Positions 17,227 to 24,448 of a stretch of 51,208 bases of DNA are shown here, one piece after another (the first letter of the stretch is position 1; each line of letters opens with the position of its first letter). Below the pieces are notes generated by a model that was not told the DNA's origin, made no database searches, and saw only the letters and a program-made list of their open reading frames with translations. Source of the DNA: Candidatus Eiseniibacteriota bacterium (lineage in GTDB: Bacteria > Eisenbacteria > RBG-16-71-46 > JACRLI01); NCBI GenBank assembly GCA_025351485.1, contig JANXVU010000077.1, positions 1 through 51,208 of the forward strand, written 5' to 3'. Both the position numbers and the translations under genes were made by a program.

Positions 17227-18125
17227 GCGATTTCTTCGACTCGCCCACGGTGAAGGCCTGGAGGGCCGACCGGATCCACGGCGCGGGCGTGCTCACGCGG
17301 GATGCGGCTGCGCTTCTCTCCGCCGAAGTGGAGCGGCTGGGCGAGGGGGCCGGAGCTGCCCTGCCCGGGATGTGCCAGGAAATCGGGCGGGCGCACCCCG
17401 CGTTCGGGGCATTGTGGCGGCTCCTGGACCGCGCGCTGCGCGTGGCGGACACCGCCGCATCCGAAGGCCGGAGCACCGGGAAGCCGGTGGCTGAATCGTT
17501 GCGGGCTTTTGCCGCGGACCTGGACGAATCGGAAACGCAGGCCGGCCGAAAGGGAGCCGAGCTGATCGAAGAAGGCGCGCTGGTGGCCACCTACAGCCGC
17601 AGCGGGACCGTGGAGCGCGCGATCCGGGAAGCCGCTGCTCGCGGGAAACGCTTCCGGGTGCTGCTCTCGGAGGCCCGCCCGGAGCGCGAGGGCGCCATGC
17701 TGGCCGCGGAGATGGGATCGCTGGGGATCCCGTGCGTGCTCACCGCGGATGCGAGCCTGGCCATGCTGCTCAGCCGGGCCTCGGTGCTGCTGCTCGGGGC
17801 CGATGCCGTCACCCCCCGGGGGTTCCTCAACAAGTCCGGAAGTTATCCCCTGCTCCTGGCCGCGCGCGAACTGAACGTGCCGGCGTACGTGCTCGCCGCT
17901 CGGGCCAAGTTCCTGGACCCGCAGCCCGGTACGCTGGGCCTGCCCCTTCACCCCGGCGAGAGCGTGGCGGAAATGGCCCCTCCGGTGGAAGTCGTCAACG
18001 CCCCGTTCGAGGAAGTTCCCCACTCGCTGGTGCGGGGATACGTGACGGAGAGCGTGTTCCTGAATGCCGGCGAGGCCGCCGACGCCGCCCGCATGGCGGA
18101 GCTTCACCCGGCGCTGGCGCGCTGA
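17220..18125 (+). CDS. eIF-2B alpha/beta/delta-family protein
   Basis: Protein of about 301 residues with the eIF-2B alpha/beta/delta (MtnA/ribose-bisphosphate isomerase) Rossmann-like domain. Typical sections are ATYSRSGTVERAI, VLLSEARPEREG, GIPCVLTADASLAMLLS and LLLGADAVTPRGFLNKSGSY, followed by ELNVPAYVLAARAKF. In bacteria and archaea such proteins include sugar-phosphate isomerases (methylthioribose-1-phosphate or ribose-1,5-bisphosphate), but this one cannot be assigned to a substrate. It overlaps the end of lysA; GAGGAAG at 17209-17215 supports GTG at 17220, and the GTG at 17223 is equally in frame. Convergent with the next gene with only 12 bases between. Confidence 0.82.
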   Translation: MVSDFFDSPTVKAWRADRIHGAGVLTRDAAALLSAEVERLGEGAGAALPGMCQEIGRAHPAFGALWRLLDRALRVADTAASEGRSTGKPVAESLRAFAADLDESETQAGRKGAELIEEGALVATYSRSGTVERAIREAAARGKRFRVLLSEARPEREGAMLAAEMGSLGIPCVLTADASLAMLLSRASVLLLGADAVTPRGFLNKSGSYPLLLAARELNVPAYVLAARAKFLDPQPGTLGLPLHPGESVAEMAPPVEVVNAPFEEVPHSLVRGYVTESVFLNAGEAADAARMAELHPALAR

Positions 18126-18137
18126 GGCGAGCCGCGA

Positions 18138-19268
18138 TCAGGACGTGAGCAAGGAAAACATGTCCCGGATATGAGTGACGGATTCGGGGAGCTTCTCCGG
18201 GGTGAGCAGCGCTCCCGGGGAATCCTTGTCCGCGGGATGAAACCCGTGCATCGCCCGGGGCGCTCCGTGCCCCATGTAGCTGGGCGCGATCAGCTGGCCG
18301 GGATTCATCAGGAAGACCAGGTCCCCGTAGCGGCGGTCCGAAAACTTCAATCCGTGGCCGGCGAGATCGGATTCCTCCAGCAGCGTGCCGTAGTCCAGGG
18401 CGCGCAGCATCGGCACCAGGGCCTCGCGCGAGGCGGGTGTTTCCAGCCAGAACCGGGCCATCGTGGAGTCGTAGAACGCCAGGTAGTCCCGGCCCTCCTT
18501 GAGCGAAAGCGAAGCCACCGACTTCATGAGTTCGTGGCTGCCCAGGGTGTCCGTCATCCCATGGTCTGAAAAAATCCACAACTCCGGGTCCCGGCCGTCC
18601 ACCCGGCGCATCGACTCCAGCAGCCGCGCCAGCCGATCCTCGTAGCGCCGCAGCAGCGCCCCCACCTCCGGATCGTGCGTACCCACGCGATGCATGAGCG
18701 CGTCCAACTCGGTCCCGTAGATGAACAGAGTGTTCACCGCCCCATCCGTGGCCGCCTCCATGGCCCGGTCGAACTTGTCCTCGTCGGGCCCCTCCCAGCC
18801 GGAGCAGAAGTAGCGCCGGCCCTCCTTCTTCCAACGGTCGAAGACGCCGAGCAGCGGCGCCAGGCCTCCGGGCGACCACAGATCGACCCGCTCCGTGTAG
18901 TCCATGCGCGGCAGGAGCCACAGCGGGACGTCGTAGATCTGGAAGTAGCCGGTGATGCGCTCGCGCCGGCGGGTGGTCTCGCGGATCAGGCGACGAACCC
19001 GGTAGCGATGCTGCCAAGAGCGAGGCAGGACCCTCAGGATCCAGGTCCAGGCGAAGGGCGATTTGCCGGAGATTGCCCGGGGAAAGAGCGCCCAGTGACC
19101 GTGCTGCTCGGGCAGGCGGCCCGAGAGGATGGTGGGAATGGCCCCGGAACTGTAGCCCAGGACCGTCTCCAGGGGCTTGCGATTGGGGGCAAGGGTCTCG
19201 AAAGCGTGGTGACGCCGCACCACCTCCCATCCCATGGCATCGATCAACAAGAAGACCTTCCGCCTCAC
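18138..19268 (-). CDS. Alkaline-phosphatase-superfamily protein (type I phosphodiesterase-like)
   Basis: Cytoplasmic-looking protein of 376 residues (no signal peptide) of the alkaline phosphatase superfamily. The opening VFLLIDAMGWEVVRRH gives the first metal aspartate, and YSSGAIPTILSGRLPEQHG contains the serine/threonine region of the nucleophile and the family's LTGRxPxxHG-like motif. FIYGTELDALMHRVGTHD supplies the D...H pair, LWIFSDHGMTDT the SDHGM motif, and GHGAPRAMHGFHP the last histidine. The family hydrolyses phosphodiesters or phosphomonoesters, or transfers phospho groups. The GTG start overlaps the nucleotidyltransferase stop as GTGA. Last gene of a five-gene cassette; substrate unknown. 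Confidence 0.82.
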   Translation of the reverse strand: MRRKVFLLIDAMGWEVVRRHHAFETLAPNRKPLETVLGYSSGAIPTILSGRLPEQHGHWALFPRAISGKSPFAWTWILRVLPRSWQHRYRVRRLIRETTRRRERITGYFQIYDVPLWLLPRMDYTERVDLWSPGGLAPLLGVFDRWKKEGRRYFCSGWEGPDEDKFDRAMEAATDGAVNTLFIYGTELDALMHRVGTHDPEVGALLRRYEDRLARLLESMRRVDGRDPELWIFSDHGMTDTLGSHELMKSVASLSLKEGRDYLAFYDSTMARFWLETPASREALVPMLRALDYGTLLEESDLAGHGLKFSDRRYGDLVFLMNPGQLIAPSYMGHGAPRAMHGFHPADKDSPGALLTPEKLPESVTHIRDMFSLLTS

Positions 19269-20332
19269 TTGCCTTCCTTCCACTCGTAGGTCAGGGCGGA
19301 GGCGCAGGCTTCCCACTCCGATTCGTTGGAGAGGCGGTCCGGCCAAAGCGAGACCAGCGGCCCCGGGCGCCACTGCCGCCGCTCGCACAGGCCTTCCAGG
19401 AGGAGCGGCAAGGATGCATCCAGCTTGAGCCGGGGATCCAGTCCCGCTCCCGTTCCCGAGAGGCGGTTCTTCAGGCGGCGGCGCCAGCTGCCCAGTTCGT
19501 GGGCGACGAACCCGGGGTACTCTTCCGAGGTGCGGCCGGTGAGAGCGAGAGGCCCGTGGTCCAGCCACCGCCGGGCGGCGGCGTAGATCTCGGAGGCGCT
19601 GTCGCGGGGCCTCTGGGCCCACTCCTCGGTGGGACGAAGCTTGTTCTCCACGGCCTCGGCGTGGCGCGTGCGGAGCTCGGACGGCCCGTCGGAGTCGCGG
19701 AACGACGCCGGGCGGTCCGAGTAGTGCACCGGCAGCCGGCCGGCCTGCAGCAGGCGGGCATCGCCCAGGGCCATGTCCAGTTTGACCAGGATGTTCAGGC
19801 GAAAACTCAGGCGCTCGTCGGACTCCCCCACCTGGGGATGAAGGGCCCACAGCAGCAGCGCGTAGCCGCGGTTGGCCAGCAGGCGGTGCGTCTCGGCCAC
19901 CCGGGCGGCCTTGCCCAGTTCGAGCGGCAGGGAATCGGCCGCCGCGCCGTCCCCCCACAGGACGCGATGGCCGCGGGCCACCTCGGCGTGGAAAAGGCTT
20001 TGCGGCTCCCCCCGCCACTCTTCCTGCGAGGCCCACGCGATGTCCACGGAGTCGAGGCCGAGTTCCACCGCCCAGGTGAGCGCGGGCAGGTCGAAGTCGG
20101 CGGGAACCGGCGCGCCCGGCTTGCGGATCAGCACCAGGTCCACGTCGTTCCAGGGGCGAAATGTTCCCTCGATGGTCCGCAGCACGCTGCCCTCGCCGCG
20201 TCCAAAGCCGCCCACCACCAGGATTCCCTGCAGCAGTCCGCCCCAGCGATCCAGGATGTTGGCGCGCAGGCGTGCGAGCATTTCCACGGCCCAGGCCTCC
20301 GCCCGGGGCTCGCCCCAGCCCGTCCACTTCAT
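19265..20332 (-). CDS. Nucleotidyltransferase (Pol beta-like fold)
   Basis: Protein of 355 residues with the minimal Pol beta nucleotidyltransferase signature: GILVVGGFGRGEGSVL, a gap, then WNDVDLVLIRK, which supply the helix-turn glycines and the DxD metal pair. A third acidic residue may lie in LDSVDIAWASQ. The remaining 230 residues are mostly helical and unrecognised, with a conserved-looking stretch RHAEAVENKLRPTEEWAQRP. There is no signal peptide. Such enzymes transfer nucleotides to small molecules, proteins or RNA. Both ends overlap neighbours (ATGA upstream, GTGA downstream), so it is made together with the GT2 and phosphatase-like proteins. Target unknown. Confidence 0.75.
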   Translation of the reverse strand: MKWTGWGEPRAEAWAVEMLARLRANILDRWGGLLQGILVVGGFGRGEGSVLRTIEGTFRPWNDVDLVLIRKPGAPVPADFDLPALTWAVELGLDSVDIAWASQEEWRGEPQSLFHAEVARGHRVLWGDGAAADSLPLELGKAARVAETHRLLANRGYALLLWALHPQVGESDERLSFRLNILVKLDMALGDARLLQAGRLPVHYSDRPASFRDSDGPSELRTRHAEAVENKLRPTEEWAQRPRDSASEIYAAARRWLDHGPLALTGRTSEEYPGFVAHELGSWRRRLKNRLSGTGAGLDPRLKLDASLPLLLEGLCERRQWRPGPLVSLWPDRLSNESEWEACASALTYEWKEGK

Positions 20333-21165
20333 CGGGATCCTCCGGTTTCCGCGGCGCGCGCGCCGCGTTCGAGCGAACGGAACATGTCCAGGTGGTAGAG
20401 GAATGCCCGCGGGAATTCCGACCATCGCCCGGACCTGGCGACCGCCGCGAGGTCCCCGGGAAGCCCGCGCAGCCAGGCTCGGACCGCCCGGCCCTCCCCC
20501 GGTACGGGCAGCGACAGCAGGCGGAGCGCGCGGCCCTCGTTCTCGTAACGGCGCGACAGGGAGGCTGCATCGTAACTGTGACCGTGCTCGACGAGAGCCC
20601 CGGGCACATAGCCGATCTTGAACCCGGCAGCCACGGCCCACAAGCCCCACTCCAGGTCCTCGGCGAGCGGAAGCCTTTCCTCGAATGGGTGACGTTCCCA
20701 CAGTTCCCGGCGCAGCGCCGAAGCGGCGTTCGAGAGCACCACCGGAGATCTACCCGACTCCGGGTAGGCGCGGGCCAGGTCGCGGGCCTCCAGCGCCGGC
20801 GTTCCAGGAGAGGGAACCTGCCGCGCGAAAGTTGCGGCCACCGCGGAGTCCGCCAACGGCGCGGCCAGCAGGGCCAGAAAGTTGTCGTCGAGGGGCAGCG
20901 CGTCCTGGGACAGGAACACCAGCACCGGGGCGGAAGCGAGGCGCGCGACGTCGTTGGAGCTGGCAGGATGGGTGAAGGGGCGCTCGATCGGGACGACGCG
21001 CATGCGCGCGGGCGGGGAATCAAGCGAAGCATCCCGGGTGCCGGAATCCAGCACGATGCCGTCGAAGTCCACGCCGCGCTGGCGTTCCAGCGCCGCGAAG
21101 AGTTTCTTCAGCCGGGCCCCGCCGTCGCGGGCCCGGATGAGAACGCTGACCCGTGGTTCAGCGAT
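20329..21165 (-). CDS. Family 2 glycosyltransferase, apparent AUC start
   Basis: GT-A-fold glycosyltransferase of about 278 residues. It opens with VSVLIRARDGGARLKKLFAA, has FDGIVLDSGTRDAS (DSGS/DGS-like section), VLVFLSQDALPLDDNFL (the DxD-like position), and the late acidic motif LPLAEDLEWGLWAVAAGFKI followed by GALVEHGHSY, as in rhamnosyltransferase-like GT2 proteins. No ATG, GTG or TTG occurs in frame near the domain start. A perfect AGGAGG (21180-21175) stands 9 bases before an ATC at 21165, which overlaps the upstream TolB-like stop; AUC initiation is therefore the best reading, with a sequence error or frameshift as the alternative. Stop overlaps the nucleotidyltransferase start as ATGA. 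Confidence 0.8.
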   Translation of the reverse strand: MAEPRVSVLIRARDGGARLKKLFAALERQRGVDFDGIVLDSGTRDASLDSPPARMRVVPIERPFTHPASSNDVARLASAPVLVFLSQDALPLDDNFLALLAAPLADSAVAATFARQVPSPGTPALEARDLARAYPESGRSPVVLSNAASALRRELWERHPFEERLPLAEDLEWGLWAVAAGFKIGYVPGALVEHGHSYDAASLSRRYENEGRALRLLSLPVPGEGRAVRAWLRGLPGDLAAVARSGRWSEFPRAFLYHLDMFRSLERGARAAETGGSR

Positions 21166-22066
21166 TCGGAAGATCCTCCTCGCGCCATGGCGAGACGTAC
21201 AGGTCCACTCCGCCGGTCTCGTCCTTGGAGCAGAAGACCAGCCACTTTCCGTCCGGCGAAAAGGCCGGGTAGTAGGCGCTGGGACGGCCGGTGTCCAGCC
21301 GGATCGCGGCGCGCCCGGAATCCGCCGGGGCCACCCACAGCTCGTACAGGCCCTGCTCGTTGCCCTTGGCAAACATCACGTGCCGGCCGTCCGGGGTGAA
21401 GATGGGCCGCATCTTGTGCCCGGGGAAATCGTTCCACAGCTGGGCCGTGCCTCCCTCGACCGGGATGCGATACATGTCGTATTGGATTCCGGAAAGCCCG
21501 ACCGAGAAATACACGGTTCTCTCTGCGGGATCCAGGGTCGGGAAGTAGATCGGGCTGTGGGATTCGTAGATGCTGCGTTCCTCGCCCGTCGGTAGGTCGC
21601 GGATGCACAGGTGGGCCAGGCTGTCGTACACCGACACGTAGACGATGTGGCGGCCGTCCTTGAACCAGTGGGGAAAAGAATTGATCCTGGAGACATCGGT
21701 GACGCCCAGGGTCGTGTCCAGGTCCAGCGGGCGCAGGTAAAGACTGAAATCGCCGGCGCGGGTGCTCATGAACAGCAGCGATTTTCCATCGGGGCTCAGC
21801 TGCGAGAATCCGTCGTTCCAGTCTCCCCAGCTGATCTGACAGGCCGTGTCCGTGTCGGCGGAGGTCGTCCACAGGGTGAAGCCGCCCATGAGCGTGTTGC
21901 GCCCGGATGAAAACACCAGGTGACGGCTGTCCGCGAGCCAGGTCGGGTACAGGTTTGCGCCCTTGTGGACCGTGAGCTGGCGGGGCTGGATCGCCGCCGG
22001 CGCCGGTGCGGCCGCCAGGATCAGTGCCAGCGCGAACAGAATCCGAAAATACAGGCTGCGGTTCAT
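21158..22066 (-). CDS. Exported TolB-like beta-propeller protein
   Basis: Exported protein of 302 residues. MNRSLYFRILFALALILAAA is a signal peptide ending around APAAI. The body is built of PD40/TolB-type propeller blades: YPTWLADSRHLVFSSG, FSQLSPDGKSLLFMST, FPHWFKDGRHIVYVSV, YFPTLDPAERTVYFSV, RPIFTPDGRHVMFAKG and YPAFSPDGKWLVFCSK, six repeats, so the propeller is probably six-bladed. AAGGAGG stands 3 bases before the ATG. The ATG overlaps the upstream CMD-like stop as ATGA, and the stop overlaps the GT2 gene. Unlike Tol-Pal TolB it has no TolB N-terminal domain, and no tol genes are nearby. Periplasmic scaffold or sensor is an inference. Confidence 0.85.
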   Translation of the reverse strand: MNRSLYFRILFALALILAAAPAPAAIQPRQLTVHKGANLYPTWLADSRHLVFSSGRNTLMGGFTLWTTSADTDTACQISWGDWNDGFSQLSPDGKSLLFMSTRAGDFSLYLRPLDLDTTLGVTDVSRINSFPHWFKDGRHIVYVSVYDSLAHLCIRDLPTGEERSIYESHSPIYFPTLDPAERTVYFSVGLSGIQYDMYRIPVEGGTAQLWNDFPGHKMRPIFTPDGRHVMFAKGNEQGLYELWVAPADSGRAAIRLDTGRPSAYYPAFSPDGKWLVFCSKDETGGVDLYVSPWREEDLPNR

Positions 22067-22752
22067 CGGCCTCCTTGGCGGGACACGGTTTGGGCCGCGC
22101 CCGCGAGCTCCCGTTGGAATTCGCGCCTGGCCGGGGCCCCCGCCCCGCCCAGCGCACGAAGCACTTCGTGAAGTTCCATTTCCGTCACGCCCACCCGGAG
22201 ACAGCCCTCGAGGTGCGCGCGAAGCTGGCGGGGCCGGTCCGCCCCTGCCAGTGCGGCCGCGGTCACCACCTCCCGGGTCGCCAGCGAAAGACCGGGTCGG
22301 GCGAGGACGCGGCCGTAGCCCACCTCGGTCATCAGTGCGTCCAACTCGGGCGACAGTCCTCTCATGAAACGGCGCAGTTCGGAGTATCGGTCACCGTAGA
22401 TCCGCAAACACAGACTTTCCCCAGCTATCCTCGCCCTCCGGGGTGCCCGGGCGCCGGCCGGACTTCGAGAAGGGCCTTGGCGGACCCGCGCCCACACCCG
22501 AAATGCCTCGATAGCGGTCGGATATCCGGAAAAGAGAACCAGCTGCAAGAGCGTCTCTTCGATCGCACGGACGCCGCACGCCGGCTGGGCAAGTTCCAGG
22601 GCCTTGCCCAGCGCGCCCCACTTGCCGCGCGAACCGAGGAAGGCTACCCTCGCGAGCCGGAGCCGTGCGCCCGCTCCCGCGGACTGGCGCGGCGAAGCCT
22701 TGCCCCCAACCCTCACCCCCTGGACGGCCTTGCGAACCCTGGTCTTTGCCAT
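22063..22752 (-). CDS. Carboxymuconolactone decarboxylase-like (CMD) family protein
   Basis: All-helical protein of about 229 residues with two CMD-like halves. The first half includes GVRAIEETLLQLVLFSGYPTAIEAF, the second GLSLATREVVTAAALAGA and LRAHLEGCLRVGVTEMELHEVL. The family includes gamma-carboxymuconolactone decarboxylase and AhpD-type disulfide reductases; the CxxC motif of AhpD is absent, so a redox role of that kind is unlikely. The start is uncertain: ATG at 22752 (GAGG only 3 bases upstream) or GTG at 22716; the first 30 residues are basic and may be non-coding. First gene of the five-gene overlapping cassette and divergent to the GT39-like gene. Confidence 0.7.
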   Translation of the reverse strand: MAKTRVRKAVQGVRVGGKASPRQSAGAGARLRLARVAFLGSRGKWGALGKALELAQPACGVRAIEETLLQLVLFSGYPTAIEAFRVWARVRQGPSRSPAGARAPRRARIAGESLCLRIYGDRYSELRRFMRGLSPELDALMTEVGYGRVLARPGLSLATREVVTAAALAGADRPRQLRAHLEGCLRVGVTEMELHEVLRALGGAGAPARREFQRELAGAAQTVSRQGGR

Positions 22753-24448
22753 ATTCCTCGCCGCAGCGGCGCTGCTGATCCTGAATCTGGGCCGGGCGGA
22801 CATCCGCGGCGGCGAAGAAGGGGCGCATGCGGTGATGGCTCGCAACGCCGCGGATCGGGCGGTCAATCCCCTGAATCCTTCCCCGGAACCCTCGGGCTCG
22901 CCCGGAGCCACGCCATTCCCATACCCGCTCGCGCTCGGCTGGATCGTGCGCCTGTGCGGCCGATCCGAACTCGCGATGCGCCTCCCGTCGGCGCTGGCGG
23001 TGCTGCTCTCGGGCATCCTGCTCGCCCGGCTCGGGGGCCGCAACTCGCCGCTCGCCGGCGCGGCGGCGGCGGGAATCTTTCTGTTGAGCCCGGTGGCCAT
23101 CGCCGCCGGCCGGCTGGCCACGCCCGAGGCGCTGGCCACCCTGGCAGCCGTCGCCGCCTACAGTTGCGCCCATCGCGGCGCGGAGAAAGATGAGCAAGGA
23201 ACCCTGGGCCTTGCGGGAGTGCTGTTCGGGATGTCGCTGCTCCTGCGTCCCTGGTGCGCGCTGGGACCGCTCGCGGGCGCGGTGGTCACGCTGGAGTGGA
23301 GCGAGATGCGTCGCCGCACCCGGTCCCCCCGGCCCTACGTGCTGCTCCTGGGCCTCGCGCTGCTGGTGGGTGCCTCCCAGATCGTTCTGGTATCCCTGTT
23401 CACGCCCAGCCGAACCCAGCATTGGCTCTCCGCCACGCTGCACGCCTTTCCCGGGCCGGCAACCGACACGGCTTGGGGGCGCTTCCCCAGGCCCGGATTG
23501 ATCCGTTCACTCTTGCCCGTGCTGCCCCTGGTGGCGCTGGGGGCATTGGGGCTCGCCTCCCAGGGCGCGGGAAAGGTGGATCCCGGCCTCGTTACCTGGT
23601 GGCTGGCGGCCGTGGTCCTCCGGCTCTCCGGCACGCCGGAGGGCACGCGCGGCCTGCTTCCGCTCGCCTCCTGGGCCCTGATGGGCAGCTATGGCGCCGG
23701 GGCGTTGACCCTTTGGAGCCGGGACGCACAGTGGCGCTTTCCCGGGCTTGCCCGGACCCTTGCACTCGCCCTGGTCGTGGCGATCGGGCTGGCGGTGCTT
23801 CCGGCCCTGGAGGGACTGGTTCGGCCCCTGGGTGGATTCCCTGGCGTGGCCATCCCGTGCGCCTTCTGGGCACTGCTGGTGTTCGTCGTGGCGGGCCGGA
23901 TTTCCACTCCCCAGCTCAAGATCGTGCTGAGCAGCGTGGCGCTCGCCCTGGCGCTGGCCGTTGGCGCGTGGTCGGCATGGGGCGTGACCCGCGCCATGGA
24001 CCTGCGAAACTACTATCGCGACCTCGAGCCGGTGTTGCGCGCGGATCTCCAGCGGGCCGCGCTCGATGCCACCGCATTCATCGCCCCGCAGCCGGAGGCG
24101 CTGTCGTTCTATTCGTTTCGACGCGGCATCGCATGGGCTTCCCTGGAGCAGGACTGGCCGCGCTTTCTGCAGTTGGCCGACGGGCGTCACGCCCGGGCCT
24201 ACGTGGTCCCCGACACGCTGGAATCCCCGGGAACCGCCCCGGCACGCGCGCTTCCGTGGCTCGAGCAGCGCCGCCTGGAAGTGACCGAGGAACTGGGTCG
24301 CCGCCTGGCCGTGGCTCCGGGCACCCGGGTGTTTCTCAACGGCGCCCCGCGACTGCCGGCCCTGGGACCGGCCCGTCCGCCCGGGGTCCCGGAGAAGAAG
24401 GCCATCATCCACCCTCCCCAGCCGGAACGCCGCTATCGCCGCCTGTGA
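22730..24448 (+). CDS. GT39-like membrane glycosyltransferase (ArnT/PMT family)
   Basis: Integral membrane protein of about 572 residues in the dolichyl-phosphate-mannose mannosyltransferase/ArnT-type (PMT_2) family. After a first membrane helix (LVFAIFLAAAALLILNLG) comes the acidic motif RADIRGGEEGAHAVMARNAA, corresponding to the catalytic D/E loop, then about ten more helices and a soluble C-terminal domain of about 130 residues (from about DLRNYYRDLEPVLR). Such enzymes move a sugar from a polyprenyl-phosphate donor to lipid or protein outside the membrane. The start is uncertain: TTG at 22730 is used; TTG at 22700 or 22604 is possible, and the 5' end overlaps the divergent CMD-like gene. 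The 3' end overlaps the convergent neighbour by 16 bases. Confidence 0.82.
   Translation: MRTLVFAIFLAAAALLILNLGRADIRGGEEGAHAVMARNAADRAVNPLNPSPEPSGSPGATPFPYPLALGWIVRLCGRSELAMRLPSALAVLLSGILLARLGGRNSPLAGAAAAGIFLLSPVAIAAGRLATPEALATLAAVAAYSCAHRGAEKDEQGTLGLAGVLFGMSLLLRPWCALGPLAGAVVTLEWSEMRRRTRSPRPYVLLLGLALLVGASQIVLVSLFTPSRTQHWLSATLHAFPGPATDTAWGRFPRPGLIRSLLPVLPLVALGALGLASQGAGKVDPGLVTWWLAAVVLRLSGTPEGTRGLLPLASWALMGSYGAGALTLWSRDAQWRFPGLARTLALALVVAIGLAVLPALEGLVRPLGGFPGVAIPCAFWALLVFVVAGRISTPQLKIVLSSVALALALAVGAWSAWGVTRAMDLRNYYRDLEPVLRADLQRAALDATAFIAPQPEALSFYSFRRGIAWASLEQDWPRFLQLADGRHARAYVVPDTLESPGTAPARALPWLEQRRLEVTEELGRRLAVAPGTRVFLNGAPRLPALGPARPPGVPEKKAIIHPPQPERRYRRL

Noticed and set aside
20329-21372. 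GT2 start at 21372
   Set aside because: The extra 69 codons are an out-of-frame reading of the TolB-like gene without similarity to glycosyltransferases.
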